Part shown: positions 35,097-43,424 of the stretch, piece by piece
Layout: each line of letters begins with the position of its first letter
Position numbering within the stretch: position 1 is the first letter of the stretch
From: Blautia caecimuris
GTDB taxonomy: Bacteria; Bacillota; Clostridia; Lachnospirales; Lachnospiraceae
Length of the DNA stretch: 64,000 nucleotides
Assembly (NCBI RefSeq): GCF_024622975.1
Contig: NZ_JANJZT010000013.1
Coordinates: 1-64,000 of the forward strand
Reading direction: 5' to 3'
Position numbers and translations under genes: made by a program
The notes under the pieces: model-generated
The model's database searches: none
What the model saw: the letters and a program-made list of their open reading frames with translations, nothing else
What the model was told of the DNA's origin: nothing

Positions 35097-36167
35097 CTAT
35101 CCAGCCTGCTGGCTGTCACCATTTTCCTTTTTATTTTTTCCAAATACCTGATCTAATTCAACCTTCAGGGTCTTCAGATTATTAACAACATTTTCGTAAT
35201 CCATCCGTTTCGGTCCTACGATGCCAATTGTTCCATGCATCCCCTCGCCTAACTCGTAAGTGGCTGTTACAACACTGCAGTCTTTCATGGTAGGAATCGG
35301 AAGTTCATCTCCGATATACACCTGAACGCCTGTGTTGTCTGCATCTGCCATGCTTTCCTTTACAAGATCTGCAAGCTGCTGTTTTTCTTCAAATGCGGAA
35401 ATCAAACCCGTTGCTTTTTCCTTATCTGATAATTCCGGATACTTGAAAAAGTTCGTAGCGCCTGACGTATAGATTTCCAGATCCTCTTCATCCACATGTA
35501 TAGTGGCTGCAACTGCGTCCAGTACACTGGCTACCAGCCCGCTGTGGATTCCCGCCTGCTCCTTCAGCCTTGCGATCATTCCCAGGTTAATATCCTGAAT
35601 CGGAAGCCCGTTGAGATTTGTATTAAGAAGAAGATTCAGTTTTAAAATTGTCTCATCATCCATTTCCTCATCAAGATCTATAATCTGGTTCCGGATGACA
35701 TTTCCCTCACAGACAACTACAGCTACCAGCTGAAGTTCATTTACTCTGGAAAGCTGAATAAATTTCAGCTTGTTTCCGCTGTACTGGGGAACTGAGATCA
35801 TTGTTGCATAATTGGTATTGCAGGCAAGAACTCTGGCTACCTTTTTCAGGACCTTTTCCATCTTGTCTGTTTTCTCAATCATCAGATTTCGGATCTCTTC
35901 AATCTCATCTTCCTTTTCCTGCATCAGCTCATCCACATACAGCCGATACCCTTTATCTGAAGGAATTCTTCCAGCAGAGGTATGAGGCTGTACAATATAG
36001 CCCAAATCTGTCAGGTCAGACATTTCATTTCGGATTGTTGCTGAGCTGACATTAAGATCTGTATACTTGGAAATTGTCCGGGATCCCACCGGCTCCCCTG
36101 TTTCCATATAGGTCTTGATGATCGCTTTTAAAATCTTCTTCTTACGATCAGTCAAAATATCTTCCAC
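35097..36167 (-). CDS. hrcA: Heat-inducible repressor HrcA
   Basis: HrcA binds CIRCE and represses the groE/dnaK operons; its folding needs GroEL. It has an N-terminal winged helix (TDRKKKILKAIIKTYMETGEPVGSRT and SSATIRNEMSDLTDLGYIVQPHTSAGR in overlapping pieces) and a C-terminal GAF-like domain. The start is the GTG at 36167 (AAAGGAG eight bases upstream), because an in-frame ATG at 36206 falls inside the CIRCE operator. Length is about 356 residues. First gene of the operon, so it is autoregulated. Confidence 0.96.
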   Translation of the reverse strand: MEDILTDRKKKILKAIIKTYMETGEPVGSRTISKYTDLNVSSATIRNEMSDLTDLGYIVQPHTSAGRIPSDKGYRLYVDELMQEKEDEIEEIRNLMIEKTDKMEKVLKKVARVLACNTNYATMISVPQYSGNKLKFIQLSRVNELQLVAVVVCEGNVIRNQIIDLDEEMDDETILKLNLLLNTNLNGLPIQDINLGMIARLKEQAGIHSGLVASVLDAVAATIHVDEEDLEIYTSGATNFFKYPELSDKEKATGLISAFEEKQQLADLVKESMADADNTGVQVYIGDELPIPTMKDCSVVTATYELGEGMHGTIGIVGPKRMDYENVVNNLKTLKVELDQVFGKNKKENGDSQQAG

Positions 36168-36189
36168 GCCCTCAGCTCCTTTCCCTTTA

Positions 36190-36216
36190 TTAGCACTCAA
36201 TATCAAGGAGTGCTAA
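36190..36216. promoter_or_regulatory. CIRCE operator
   Basis: TTAGCACTC at 36190-36198, nine bases, GAGTGCTAA at 36208-36216: an exact match to the CIRCE consensus. It lies just downstream of the hrcA promoter, as expected for HrcA repression of hrcA-grpE-dnaK-dnaJ. Confidence 0.98.
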
Positions 36217-36229
36217 CATCTACATTGTT

Positions 36230-36258
36230 AAGATAGCACCGTTAAAATAGTTTGTCAA
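36230..36258 (-). promoter_or_regulatory. Sigma-A promoter of the heat-shock operon
   Basis: Minus strand -35 TTGACA at 36253-36258, 17-bp spacer, -10 TATCTT at 36230-36235. CIRCE begins 14 bases downstream of the -10 box. Confidence 0.85.
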
Positions 36259-36300
36259 GAGATAAGAAGTATTTTTATGAAAATCTTTTTATACAGAAAG

Positions 36301-36343
36301 AATGCAGGCACTCCAGAAAATACTTATCTGAAATGCCTGCATT
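36301..36343 (-). terminator. Probable uvrB terminator
   Basis: A 10-bp stem (AATGCAGGCA at 36301-36310 with TGCCTGCATT at 36334-36343) lies 24 bases after the uvrB stop. The T run on the minus strand is weak, so efficiency may be low. Confidence 0.55.
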
Positions 36344-36366
36344 TATATTAATGAAGGGGAATTTAT

Positions 36367-38364
36367 CTATTCCAATTCCTGAAGATTCCTCTTCAGCTCC
36401 AGCATCTTATCCCTCAGCTCTGCCGCCTGCTCAAAGTTCAGATCTGCTGCTGCCGCGCGCATCTGCTTTTCTACCTGGGCGATCAGCTTCATCAATTCCT
36501 TACGGCTCATGGACTCCGGATCTTTTTTCAGCTTCACTTCAGTCTCCGCAACTGCTTTGGAAACTGTGATCAGGTCACGAACCGCCTTTTTAATAGTCAT
36601 TGGAGTAATTCCATGCTCCTTATTATAAGCTTCCTGAATACTTCGGCGGCGCTCTGTTTCCTGAATGGCTTTTTTCATGGAATCTGTCATAACATCCGCA
36701 TACATGATTACATGGCCTTCACTGTTTCGTGCCGCACGGCCAATGGTCTGGATCAAAGAGACTTCTGAACGGAGAAATCCCTCTTTATCTGCATCCAGAA
36801 TTGCCACCAGCGTAATCTCAGGAATGTCCAATCCCTCCCTGAGAAGGTTAATACCCACCAGAACATCAAATACATCCAGGCGCATATCACGGATAATTTC
36901 CGCGCGCTCCAGTGTATCAATATCTGAGTGAAGATACCGGACACGGATTCCTACATCCTTCATATAAGCAGTAAGATCCTCTGCCATACGCTTGGTCAGA
37001 GTTGTAATCAGAATTTTGTGACCCTTTTCAACCTCTTTGTTGACCTCGCTGATCAGATCGTCAATCTGTCCCTCTACAGGACGGACTTCCACTTTTGGAT
37101 CAAGAAGCCCTGTAGGGCGGATGATCTGTTCTGCCCGAAGCAGCTCATGGTCAGCCTCATACTGCCCCGGAGTTGCTGACACAAACATCACCTGATCCAG
37201 TTTACCTTCAAATTCATCAAAGCTTAATGGACGGTTATCCTTAGCTGACGGCAGACGGAAACCATAATCTACCAGAGTCTGCTTCCTGCTCTGATCGCCT
37301 GCATACATTCCTCCTACCTGAGAGACTGTTTTATGAGACTCATCAATAATAAGAAGAAAATCATCCTTAAAATAATCCATCAATGTATAAGGCGGCTGTC
37401 CCGGAGCCAGTCCGGTCAGATGTCTGGAATAATTTTCGATTCCTGAGCAGAAACCAGTCTCTTTCATCATCTCTACATCAAAATTAGTTCGCTCCGCTAT
37501 TCTCTGAGCCTCAATGAGCTTGTCCTCACCTTTAAAATAATCTACCTGCTCCTTCATTTCTGCAAGAATGGCATCTGCAGCTTTTTTAATCTGCTCCTGA
37601 GGCACAACATAATGAGAGGCCGGGAAAATTCCTACATGGCTCTCTTCATTTTTAATCTCGCCGGTCAGCACATCAATCTCCGTGATCCGCTCGATCTCAT
37701 CCCCAAAAAATTCCACACGAACCGCCCGGTCTGTGGCATTGGCCGGAAAAATTTCAAGCACATCTCCCTTCACCCGGAAGGTACCTCTATGAAAGTCCAT
37801 TTCATTCCGTGTATACTGAATGTCGATCAGCTGCCGTATGACCTCATCCCTGTCTTTTTCCATGCCCGGACGCAGAGAGATCATCATATCAAAGAACTCC
37901 TGGGGAGCGCCCAGACCATAAATGCAGGATACAGAAGAAACCACAATCACATCCCGTCTCTCACATAGAGCCGCAGTTGCAGAAAGACGCATCTTATCAA
38001 TCTCGTCATTGGTAGACGCATCCTTTGCAATATATGTATCCGTGGAAGGAACATAGGCCTCCGGCTGGTAGTAGTCGTAGTAGGATACAAAGTATTCCAC
38101 TGCATTCTCCGGAAAAAATTCCTTAAACTCACCGTAGAGCTGTGCCGCCAGAGTTTTATTGTGGGCAAGCACCAAAGTTGGTTTATTTAACTTGGCAATG
38201 ACGTTCGCCATTGTGAAAGTCTTACCGGAACCTGTGACACCCAGCAAAGTCTCGAACTGGTTGCCTTCTTTGAAGCCCTTCACCAGTTTTTCGATTGCCT
38301 GTGGCTGATCGCCAGTTGGTTTGTATTCAGAGTGAAGTTTGAAGATTTGTTGTAAGTTCTGCAC
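36367..38364 (-). CDS. uvrB: Excinuclease ABC subunit UvrB
   Basis: UvrB is the damage-verifying helicase-like subunit of nucleotide excision repair. The 665-residue protein has [16 protein letters not shown] (Walker A), the beta-hairpin [19 protein letters not shown] segment, [10 protein letters not shown] (Walker B), [25 protein letters not shown] and the C-terminal UvrC-binding UVR motif ([13 protein letters not shown]). It starts with GTG at 38364 behind AGGAGGTG. uvrA and uvrC are not in the window. A LexA-type box lies 160 bases upstream, which suggests SOS control. Confidence 0.98.
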   Translation of the reverse strand: MQNLQQIFKLHSEYKPTGDQPQAIEKLVKGFKEGNQFETLLGVTGSGKTFTMANVIAKLNKPTLVLAHNKTLAAQLYGEFKEFFPENAVEYFVSYYDYYQPEAYVPSTDTYIAKDASTNDEIDKMRLSATAALCERRDVIVVSSVSCIYGLGAPQEFFDMMISLRPGMEKDRDEVIRQLIDIQYTRNEMDFHRGTFRVKGDVLEIFPANATDRAVRVEFFGDEIERITEIDVLTGEIKNEESHVGIFPASHYVVPQEQIKKAADAILAEMKEQVDYFKGEDKLIEAQRIAERTNFDVEMMKETGFCSGIENYSRHLTGLAPGQPPYTLMDYFKDDFLLIIDESHKTVSQVGGMYAGDQSRKQTLVDYGFRLPSAKDNRPLSFDEFEGKLDQVMFVSATPGQYEADHELLRAEQIIRPTGLLDPKVEVRPVEGQIDDLISEVNKEVEKGHKILITTLTKRMAEDLTAYMKDVGIRVRYLHSDIDTLERAEIIRDMRLDVFDVLVGINLLREGLDIPEITLVAILDADKEGFLRSEVSLIQTIGRAARNSEGHVIMYADVMTDSMKKAIQETERRRSIQEAYNKEHGITPMTIKKAVRDLITVSKAVAETEVKLKKDPESMSRKELMKLIAQVEKQMRAAAADLNFEQAAELRDKMLELKRNLQELE

Positions 38365-38737
38365 AAAAGCACCTCCTGGTTTTTATATCATAAAATAAAC
38401 GTTCGTCTGTCAGGCAGAAATTCGTCGAAGTACATTAAAAAATAGTGAACCTAGCATGGACGAATTAACACTTAAATTTAAGAGATATTGTACCATGAAA
38501 AAATAAAATTGTATATGGGATTTGAACATTTGTTCTTTTCAAATTATTACCATGTACATCCATGGTTAGCAACTCTTAATAGCTGTTTGCAGCGTTTCCA
38601 GTGGAAATCCTTACTTCTACATCAAGCAGCGTCTGCATTCATACCGTTTATGATATAAAAATCACCTGTTGCACTTATTCGCATAACATCTGTTTACATA
38701 AAAATATCCCTCAGGTTTTCAAACCCTGGGGGACATC
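38365..38737. other. Intergenic region upstream of uvrB
   Basis: No gene is supported between the uvrB start and the uvrB relic. On the minus strand it holds a possible -10 (TACAAT at 38487-38492), the LexA-type box at 38524-38535, and an imperfect hairpin at about 38708-38737 followed by TATTTTTAT that could terminate the relic. The rest is AT-rich with no further structure that I can see. Confidence 0.5.
38524..38535. promoter_or_regulatory. Candidate LexA (SOS) box for uvrB
   Basis: GAACATTTGTTC is a perfect GAAC-N4-GTTC palindrome, the core of the Gram-positive LexA operator. It lies upstream of the putative uvrB -10 box at 38487-38492. uvrB is an SOS gene in Bacillus and relatives. The site is short, so this remains a prediction. 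Confidence 0.6.
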
Positions 38738-38883
38738 TCAATGCAATTTAATATCAAAATGCCAGAAGACAAAATATTCCATCCCATTGTCCGGGAAGAA
38801 TCCTTTAAACTCGCCGTAAAGCTGGATGCCAGGGTTTTATTGTCGACAGGCACAAACATAGGCTTATTCAATTCCTGATCCAT
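38738..38883 (-). pseudogene. Frameshifted uvrB fragment
   Basis: Minus-strand translation from an ATG at 38883 (TAAGGAGAACTGC upstream) reads MDQELNKPMFVPVDNKTLA, parallel to UvrB residues 59-73 ([15 protein letters not shown]). One base then appears deleted, and the next frame continues QLYGEFKGFFPDNGMEYFVF, matching UvrB residues 75-94, before a TGA at 38738-38740. Only about 40 codons remain of the 665. It is a decayed partial duplicate of the adjacent uvrB. Read in one frame it gives a 54-residue peptide that is unlikely to be functional. Confidence 0.85.
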
Positions 38884-38967
38884 GCAGTTCTCCTTAAATT
38901 TTGCTGACAATCATATAACTTCCCATTCCTGCCCAAAGCAAATGATATTACATATCTCTGATATCTC

Positions 38968-39384
38968 TCACATAACTGCCAGAAGCAAAGTTCCCACAGT
39001 CATACATGCCACGCCCAATGCTGCTTTTTTAGTCAGTTTTTCATGAAATACAGTCCACGAAAATGCAATGGTAACAAGAATGCTTAATTTATCCACAGCA
39101 ACAACCACACTTGCCGGGCCCTGCTGCAAAGCATGATAGTAACAAAGCCAGGAGGCTCCTGTGGAAAGCCCTGACAATACCAGAAATACCATTGTCCGTG
39201 TACCTATTTTTCCAATCCCGCTCCCGGCTCCTGTAATCAGAACCATCAGCCAGGAAAATATCAGTACAACAACTGTTCGAATGGCTGTAGCCACATCGGA
39301 ATCTGTTTTCTGTATTCCGCATTTTGCAAGAATTGCTGTAATTCCTGCAAAAAACGAAGAGCCTATTGCATAAAAAATCCACAT
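38968..39384 (-). CDS. Half-size EamA/DMT-family membrane protein
   Basis: This 138-residue protein has about five hydrophobic helices and reads as one EamA domain: MWIFYAIGSSFFAGITAILA, AIRTVVVLIFSWLMVLITG, WLCYYHALQQGPASVVVAVD and a C-terminal GVACMTVGTLLLAV. Typical DMT transporters have two such domains in about 300 residues, so this single-domain form would need to dimerise. The ATG at 39384 follows GGAGGCAGTT. The frame runs 69 codons further upstream but begins inside a terminator hairpin. Substrate unknown. Confidence 0.85.
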   Translation of the reverse strand: MWIFYAIGSSFFAGITAILAKCGIQKTDSDVATAIRTVVVLIFSWLMVLITGAGSGIGKIGTRTMVFLVLSGLSTGASWLCYYHALQQGPASVVVAVDKLSILVTIAFSWTVFHEKLTKKAALGVACMTVGTLLLAVM

Positions 39385-39537
39385 AACTGCCTCCTTTATC
39401 CTGAGTTCTGTCACCTTCACCATTGAATCAAGGGTTACTTTTTCAATCTCTGCAATATCTGTCAGGATGTACAGTAAAAAATCATGCACTTTGATCTTTT
39501 TTAATTCAATCAGATCCTCCGTCCAAATCCTTATTAA

Positions 39538-39569
39538 TGAAAAAGCACAGAAAAATTCCTGTGCTTTTT
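39538..39569. terminator. Terminator after the 160-residue gene
   Basis: GAAAAAGCACAG and CTGTGCTTTTTC form a 12-bp stem flanked by A/T runs, just downstream of the stop codon of the minus-strand gene at 39576. Confidence 0.75.
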
Positions 39570-39575
39570 CATAAG

Positions 39576-40058
39576 CTACTGCATCGGACACATCACAATA
39601 ATTCTTTGCGGCGCAGTCTGCGGAGGAATGCTTTTTGTCACAGAGCTATAGTAAACCAGCAGCTCCTGCCCTTCCGGGCTGCACATAAAACGCTGCCCGT
39701 TCAAAGTGCGTATATTTGTGACAGGGGAAAGATTCAGTTTCAGAGATCCATCTTCTGCAGTCAGCGTATCATCAAAAAACTTCAGCGCAACATCCTGCCC
39801 GGCTCTTAATGCAGTCACCAGTTCCGCCTGATACTGGGGTGGAAAAATAGCCGGTGCAGGAAGGCTGGTATCATAAAAAGCAGCTACCTTCATCCCCCGC
39901 CTGAGTCTGGTGTTATCCACAACAATGGTATCACCCGACACCACAAAATTCACAATTTCTCCATCTGTATCAACGGAAATCAGAAGCGAGCAGCAGGAAC
40001 CTCCACTCCTGATATCCCGGATTACTCCAGTTACCTTTTCATAAGAAGAAAATGTCAT
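39576..40058 (-). CDS. Unrecognised 160-residue protein
   Basis: I do not recognise this family. It begins MTFSSYEKVTGVIRDIRSGG, with beta-strand-like alternation (LLISVDTDGEIVNFVVSGDTIV in parts), RLRRGMKVAAFYDTSLPAPAIFPPQYQ and a C-terminal VKFF-type segment, suggesting a small beta-barrel such as an OB-like fold. There is no signal peptide or membrane segment. It lies 68 bases after the gene at 40127 on the same strand and could be cotranscribed. It has a clear terminator. Confidence 0.7.
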   Translation of the reverse strand: MTFSSYEKVTGVIRDIRSGGSCCSLLISVDTDGEIVNFVVSGDTIVVDNTRLRRGMKVAAFYDTSLPAPAIFPPQYQAELVTALRAGQDVALKFFDDTLTAEDGSLKLNLSPVTNIRTLNGQRFMCSPEGQELLVYYSSVTKSIPPQTAPQRIIVMCPMQ

Positions 40059-40126
40059 GACAAAACCTTTTTTATTTATTTTATGAAATAAGAAACGATT
40101 CTGTTACTTCTCTGCCGGAGTTTTTC

Positions 40127-41101
40127 CTACCTGATATAAATGCCATCTGTCCCCACAAAAGCATCTTCCGGATATTCTGAATCCAACAGTTCACTTCTTT
40201 TCTGCAAAAAATTCTCGTACTCATTCTCCATCAGGCAATACAAAAGCTTTCTGGGCATTCCTACACGGACTCTACGTTCTTCCTCCTTGGACTCTGTTTC
40301 AGAAAAATAAGGTACTGTCAGGGAAATTTCTACATTTTTCCCACAAAGACGAAGCCCCTCTCCCTGTTCCATAAACAGCTCACAAAGAGGCTGGTAATAT
40401 GCTCTGAAAAAATCTTCCTCTCGAAATCTGATACACTCTTTTTTTTCTTTCCGGTCACTTTCAGGCTGACGTACCACTCCGCAAAGATAGCTGTGATCAT
40501 AATAAGTCATACACACAGCCGCCGGAGCAGGTACATTTCCATTTACAGATTCTATATCTGAAATCTGCTGACTTCCCTTTTTCAAAGCCTGCTCTCTTCT
40601 GTTGCTTCCTCCTTTTGCTTCCCACACACTCCACTGGTTTTTAGGTATGCTCAGTCCGATCATATCCTGCCGCCATTCACTGTTAAAGAAGTCAATAAAT
40701 TCTTTCTGATCAATACTGCTGATCAGGTTCAGATGCGTCAGATAGTCTGCTCCGTAAAGCCTTCCGCTGATAAGCTTTGTCAGAAACATTCCCATATAAT
40801 AGGACATCACACTCTTTTCAGAAGAATCCAGATAAGCAATCCGTTTTGCTTTTTTCAGACGGTCCCCCTCTGTGTCAAGAGCAGTCTCCACAAGAAACAT
40901 TTTATAGGTAAGCTCCAGCTTCTTTTTTGATAAAAAAGAAGCTGTCATTCTCTGGATAGGCATTCCGCAGGTAACCACTGCATGGAGCAGCTCCTTATTA
41001 GAAAATACCAGCTCTGTATTTTTATTTACCAGGCCCGTAGTGCTGCCACAGTCCTCCTGCTCCAGGGATATCGTATACGTTTTATCTTCTGTTAAAATCA
41101 T
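40127..41101 (-). CDS. Unrecognised protein with a PD-(D/E)XK-like motif
   Basis: A 324-residue soluble protein of unknown family. The middle contains D146-MIGLSIPKNQWSVW-E161-A-K163-GGS, followed by RREQALKKGSQQI (Q171, Q178-179). This spacing, an Asp then ExK at the end of a strand followed by a helix with Gln, resembles the PD-(D/E)XK nuclease core. The N-terminal and C-terminal parts show no motif that I know. It lies divergent from the cotJ operon. The nuclease reading is an inference from pattern only. Confidence 0.65.
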   Translation of the reverse strand: MILTEDKTYTISLEQEDCGSTTGLVNKNTELVFSNKELLHAVVTCGMPIQRMTASFLSKKKLELTYKMFLVETALDTEGDRLKKAKRIAYLDSSEKSVMSYYMGMFLTKLISGRLYGADYLTHLNLISSIDQKEFIDFFNSEWRQDMIGLSIPKNQWSVWEAKGGSNRREQALKKGSQQISDIESVNGNVPAPAAVCMTYYDHSYLCGVVRQPESDRKEKKECIRFREEDFFRAYYQPLCELFMEQGEGLRLCGKNVEISLTVPYFSETESKEEERRVRVGMPRKLLYCLMENEYENFLQKRSELLDSEYPEDAFVGTDGIYIR

Positions 41102-41263
41102 AATCCGTCTCCTTGAAAAATGATAAAATTTCTGCTTTTATTGTATCATTTTTTAAATGATTTAGGCAATGGATTTTAACGAAATCTTCCTGTTACTCAC
41201 CCCATATGGAATTTCATTTTACACTGGAATTTAAGATTTCAAATCAGCTGATCCTCCTATTCG

Positions 41264-41291
41264 CACACTTCCGTTTTTATGACATAAAATA
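41264..41291 (+). promoter_or_regulatory. Candidate sporulation (SigK/SigE) promoter of cotJABC
   Basis: A CATAAAATA box at 41283-41291 fits the CATAnnnTA -10 of SigK, with a CACAC at 41264-41268 in the -35 position. It lies 35 bases before cotJA. Compatible with mother-cell expression of a coat gene, but short motifs like this arise by chance. Confidence 0.45.
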
Positions 41292-41325
41292 TATGGTATC
41301 TCAATTTATCAGAAAGGATTTGTTC

Positions 41326-41649
41326 ATGGAAAATTATCATGTGAACCGTTCCTGTGGACGTCCATACCATGCAACCTGCGGTATGGCTAAAGCACAGATG
41401 GCAGCCAGGTCTTCTTCCTGTCCGTGTACAGAACAGCATAAGAATCAGTCCTGTGCCTGCCGTATGCCCAATACAGTTACAATAAATCCGGAAATGTACA
41501 CCCATGCAGATCATATGGAGCCAGCAATGGCATATGTGCCCTGCCAGCAGCTTACCACTACCTATGATCTGTGTTATGCACTGAATGTGGGAACGATTTT
41601 TCCGCAGCTTTGCAAACCATTTTGCGGAAAGAGAGGTGGACGAAGATGA
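41326..41649 (+). CDS. cotJA: Spore coat associated protein CotJA
   Basis: First gene of a cotJABC operon. The product (107 residues from the ATG at 41326, AGAAAGGATTTGTTC upstream) has a Cys-rich N-terminal half and ends with AMAYVPCQQLTTTYDLCYAL and GTIFPQLCKPFCG, matching the CotJA core. The N-terminal extension with many Cys and Met is longer than in B. subtilis. The frame extends 40 codons upstream, but no ribosome site supports an earlier start. Confidence 0.88.
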   Translation: MENYHVNRSCGRPYHATCGMAKAQMAARSSSCPCTEQHKNQSCACRMPNTVTINPEMYTHADHMEPAMAYVPCQQLTTTYDLCYALNVGTIFPQLCKPFCGKRGGRR

Positions 41650-41930
41650 TGTATCAGAATTCTTCAGGCTCCAAAGCACAGCTTCTTCAGAAAATCAATG
41701 AAGTCAGCTTTGCAGTCAATGATATTCTCCTTTATCTGGACACACATCCCTGCTGCGAAAAAGGAATGGCACTTTACCGTGAATATGCAGCAGAACGAAA
41801 AAAGCTGATGAAAGAATATGCGCAGTGTTATGGTCCTCTTACTGTAGATGATGCTCTGGAATCAGACGGAAACACCTGGAAATGGATGGAACAGCCATTC
41901 CCATGGGAAACGGAAGGAGGATGCAGATAA
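41646..41930 (+). CDS. cotJB: Spore coat protein CotJB
   Basis: CotJB is a small inner-coat protein; this copy is about 94 residues. It contains QLLQKINEVSFAVNDILLYLDTHP, then ALYREYAAERKKLMKEYAQCYGPLT and a C-terminal WKWMEQPFPWE, characteristic of the family. Its start (two adjacent ATGs at 41646 and 41649) overlaps the cotJA stop. It lies three bases before cotJC, so the three genes form a tight operon. Confidence 0.93.
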   Translation: MMYQNSSGSKAQLLQKINEVSFAVNDILLYLDTHPCCEKGMALYREYAAERKKLMKEYAQCYGPLTVDDALESDGNTWKWMEQPFPWETEGGCR

Positions 41931-41933
41931 CTT

Positions 41934-42560
41934 ATGTGGAATTATGAAAAAAGATTGCAGTATCCCATCAACATTAAAACCCCTAATGCGAAGCTTGCTC
42001 AGTTTATCATGAGCCAGTATGGTGGCCCGGACGGTGAGATCAGTGCTTCCCTCCGCTATCTTTCCCAGCGCTTTTCCATGCCAAACCGAATGGCAACAGC
42101 TGTACTAAACGATATAGGCACGGAAGAGCTGGCCCATCTGGAGATGGTATCTACTATCGTTCACCAGCTTACCCGCGATCTCTCCATGGAGGAAATAGAA
42201 AAAAGTGGTCTGGGCGCCTATTATATTGACCATACGGTAGGCATATGGCCTCAGGCTGCGGGTGGGATCCCATTTAACGCCTGTGAATTCCAGAGTAAGG
42301 GCGATCCCCTTACCGATCTTTTTGAAGATCTTGCAGCAGAGCAAAAAGCCCGTGCCACCTATGACAATATTCTCCGTGTGGTACGCAACATCCCTGAGAT
42401 TGCAGATCCCATCCGATTTCTCCGTGCAAGAGAAGTGGTTCATTTTCAGAGATTCGGTGAAGCCCTTCGAAGTGTTCAGGAACAGCTTGACTCCAAAAAC
42501 TTCTACGCCTTCAACCCGTCCTTTGACATGCCCTGCGAGGCTTCCTGCAAAAAATGCTGA
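41934..42560 (+). CDS. cotJC: Spore coat protein CotJC (manganese-catalase family)
   Basis: CotJC is a ferritin-like di-metal protein related to Mn catalase. The 208-residue product has MWNYEKRLQYPINIKTPNA at the start, GGPDGEISASLRYLSQRF, the ligand motif GTEELAHLEMVSTIVHQL and later DLAAEQKARATYDNI and REVVHFQRFGEAL with further Glu/His ligands. It probably protects spores from peroxide. The C-terminus ends in a Cys-containing CEASCKKC tail. Confidence 0.96.
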   Translation: MWNYEKRLQYPINIKTPNAKLAQFIMSQYGGPDGEISASLRYLSQRFSMPNRMATAVLNDIGTEELAHLEMVSTIVHQLTRDLSMEEIEKSGLGAYYIDHTVGIWPQAAGGIPFNACEFQSKGDPLTDLFEDLAAEQKARATYDNILRVVRNIPEIADPIRFLRAREVVHFQRFGEALRSVQEQLDSKNFYAFNPSFDMPCEASCKKC

Positions 42561-42566
42561 TAAAAA

Positions 42567-42591
42567 TCCCCCGGTCGTTACGGCCGGGGAA
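42567..42591 (-). terminator. Terminator for the flavin reductase gene
   Basis: A GC-rich hairpin (TCCCC...GGGGA with an inner CGG/CCG stem) lies 12 bases after the flavin reductase stop codon. On the minus strand it is followed by ATTTTTATC. It also sits just after cotJC on the plus strand, where the T run is absent. Confidence 0.7.
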
Positions 42592-42602
42592 TCACTTAAA
42601 AT

Positions 42603-43139
42603 TTACTCAATAATATATGCGTTGACAATTTCTCCATAATATGCAATATGTACATCCCGATTAGAGCCTGTAAAAGAGCTCTCTACATTCTGAGGATAAA
42701 ATTTTTCTACAGTTTCTTTTTCCATTGCATTAATATCCTGCTTCTGTTTGTAGACAATCCTGCACTCCAATGTAAGAGGAAGCTCTTTAATTCCTGGAAC
42801 GGAAATGCTTTCCGGCTCTTCCAGAGTCAGGCCAAGTTCTTTGAGCTTGTTCACGTCACGTCCGGATTTTGAACCGCAAAAACCAAGAGCTTTTTTCTGG
42901 CTGTCATCAAGGGGTATATTTACTGTAAATTCTCCATTCTGTTCCAGAAGCTCTCTTGTAAATCTTCCCTCTCTGATCACAGTAATAAAAACAGGTTTTC
43001 CCCATTCAATTCCAAGCATTCCCCAGGAAATTGTCATGGAATTTACCCTCTCATCTGATTTTGATGTAATCAGAACGCCTGATTTTACACCATTTAAAAT
43101 CTGTCCTGTATACTCAAATACATCAATCTTTTTTTTCAT
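42603..43139 (-). CDS. Flavin reductase-like FMN-binding protein
   Basis: This 178-residue protein of the flavin-reductase/flavoredoxin family has a split-barrel FMN fold: VKSGVLITSKSDERVNSMTISWGMLGIEWGKP and GEFTVNIPLD, then LGFCGSKSGRDVNKLKELGL and a C-terminal HIAYYGEIVNAYII. Such proteins reduce FMN or pass electrons in anaerobes. The ATG at 43139 follows GGAGG. It is a single-gene unit convergent with cotJABC. Confidence 0.88.
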   Translation of the reverse strand: MKKKIDVFEYTGQILNGVKSGVLITSKSDERVNSMTISWGMLGIEWGKPVFITVIREGRFTRELLEQNGEFTVNIPLDDSQKKALGFCGSKSGRDVNKLKELGLTLEEPESISVPGIKELPLTLECRIVYKQKQDINAMEKETVEKFYPQNVESSFTGSNRDVHIAYYGEIVNAYIIE

Positions 43140-43424
43140 TTCCTGAATCCTCCGTTTCATTTTTCCGAATTTACTTGTAAAAATAATGAATTCTTTTTTC
43201 TATCATATTCCAATTTCTATTTGTTTACAAGTCCTATAATCAAGCATATTTTAACACAAGCTTTTGCCTGTTTTTGTATCATGCATATAAACTGTTTACA
43301 AGTGCTTTTCTGCCTCTATATTGCAAATACTATTTTACAGCTTCCAACTCCTTTTATCACTACTCTGGATGTACTCAGTTTTTGCCGACAACTAAACGGA
43401 GCATGGAAATGTAACAGTCTCAAG

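Noticed and set aside
36168-36206. Upstream ATG start for hrcA
   Set aside because: It lies inside the CIRCE operator and downstream of nothing resembling a ribosome site; the GTG at 36167 has one.
39385-39591. 69-residue N-terminal extension of the EamA protein
   Set aside because: Begins inside a terminator hairpin; the ATG at 39384 has a strong GGAGG ribosome site and starts the first membrane helix.
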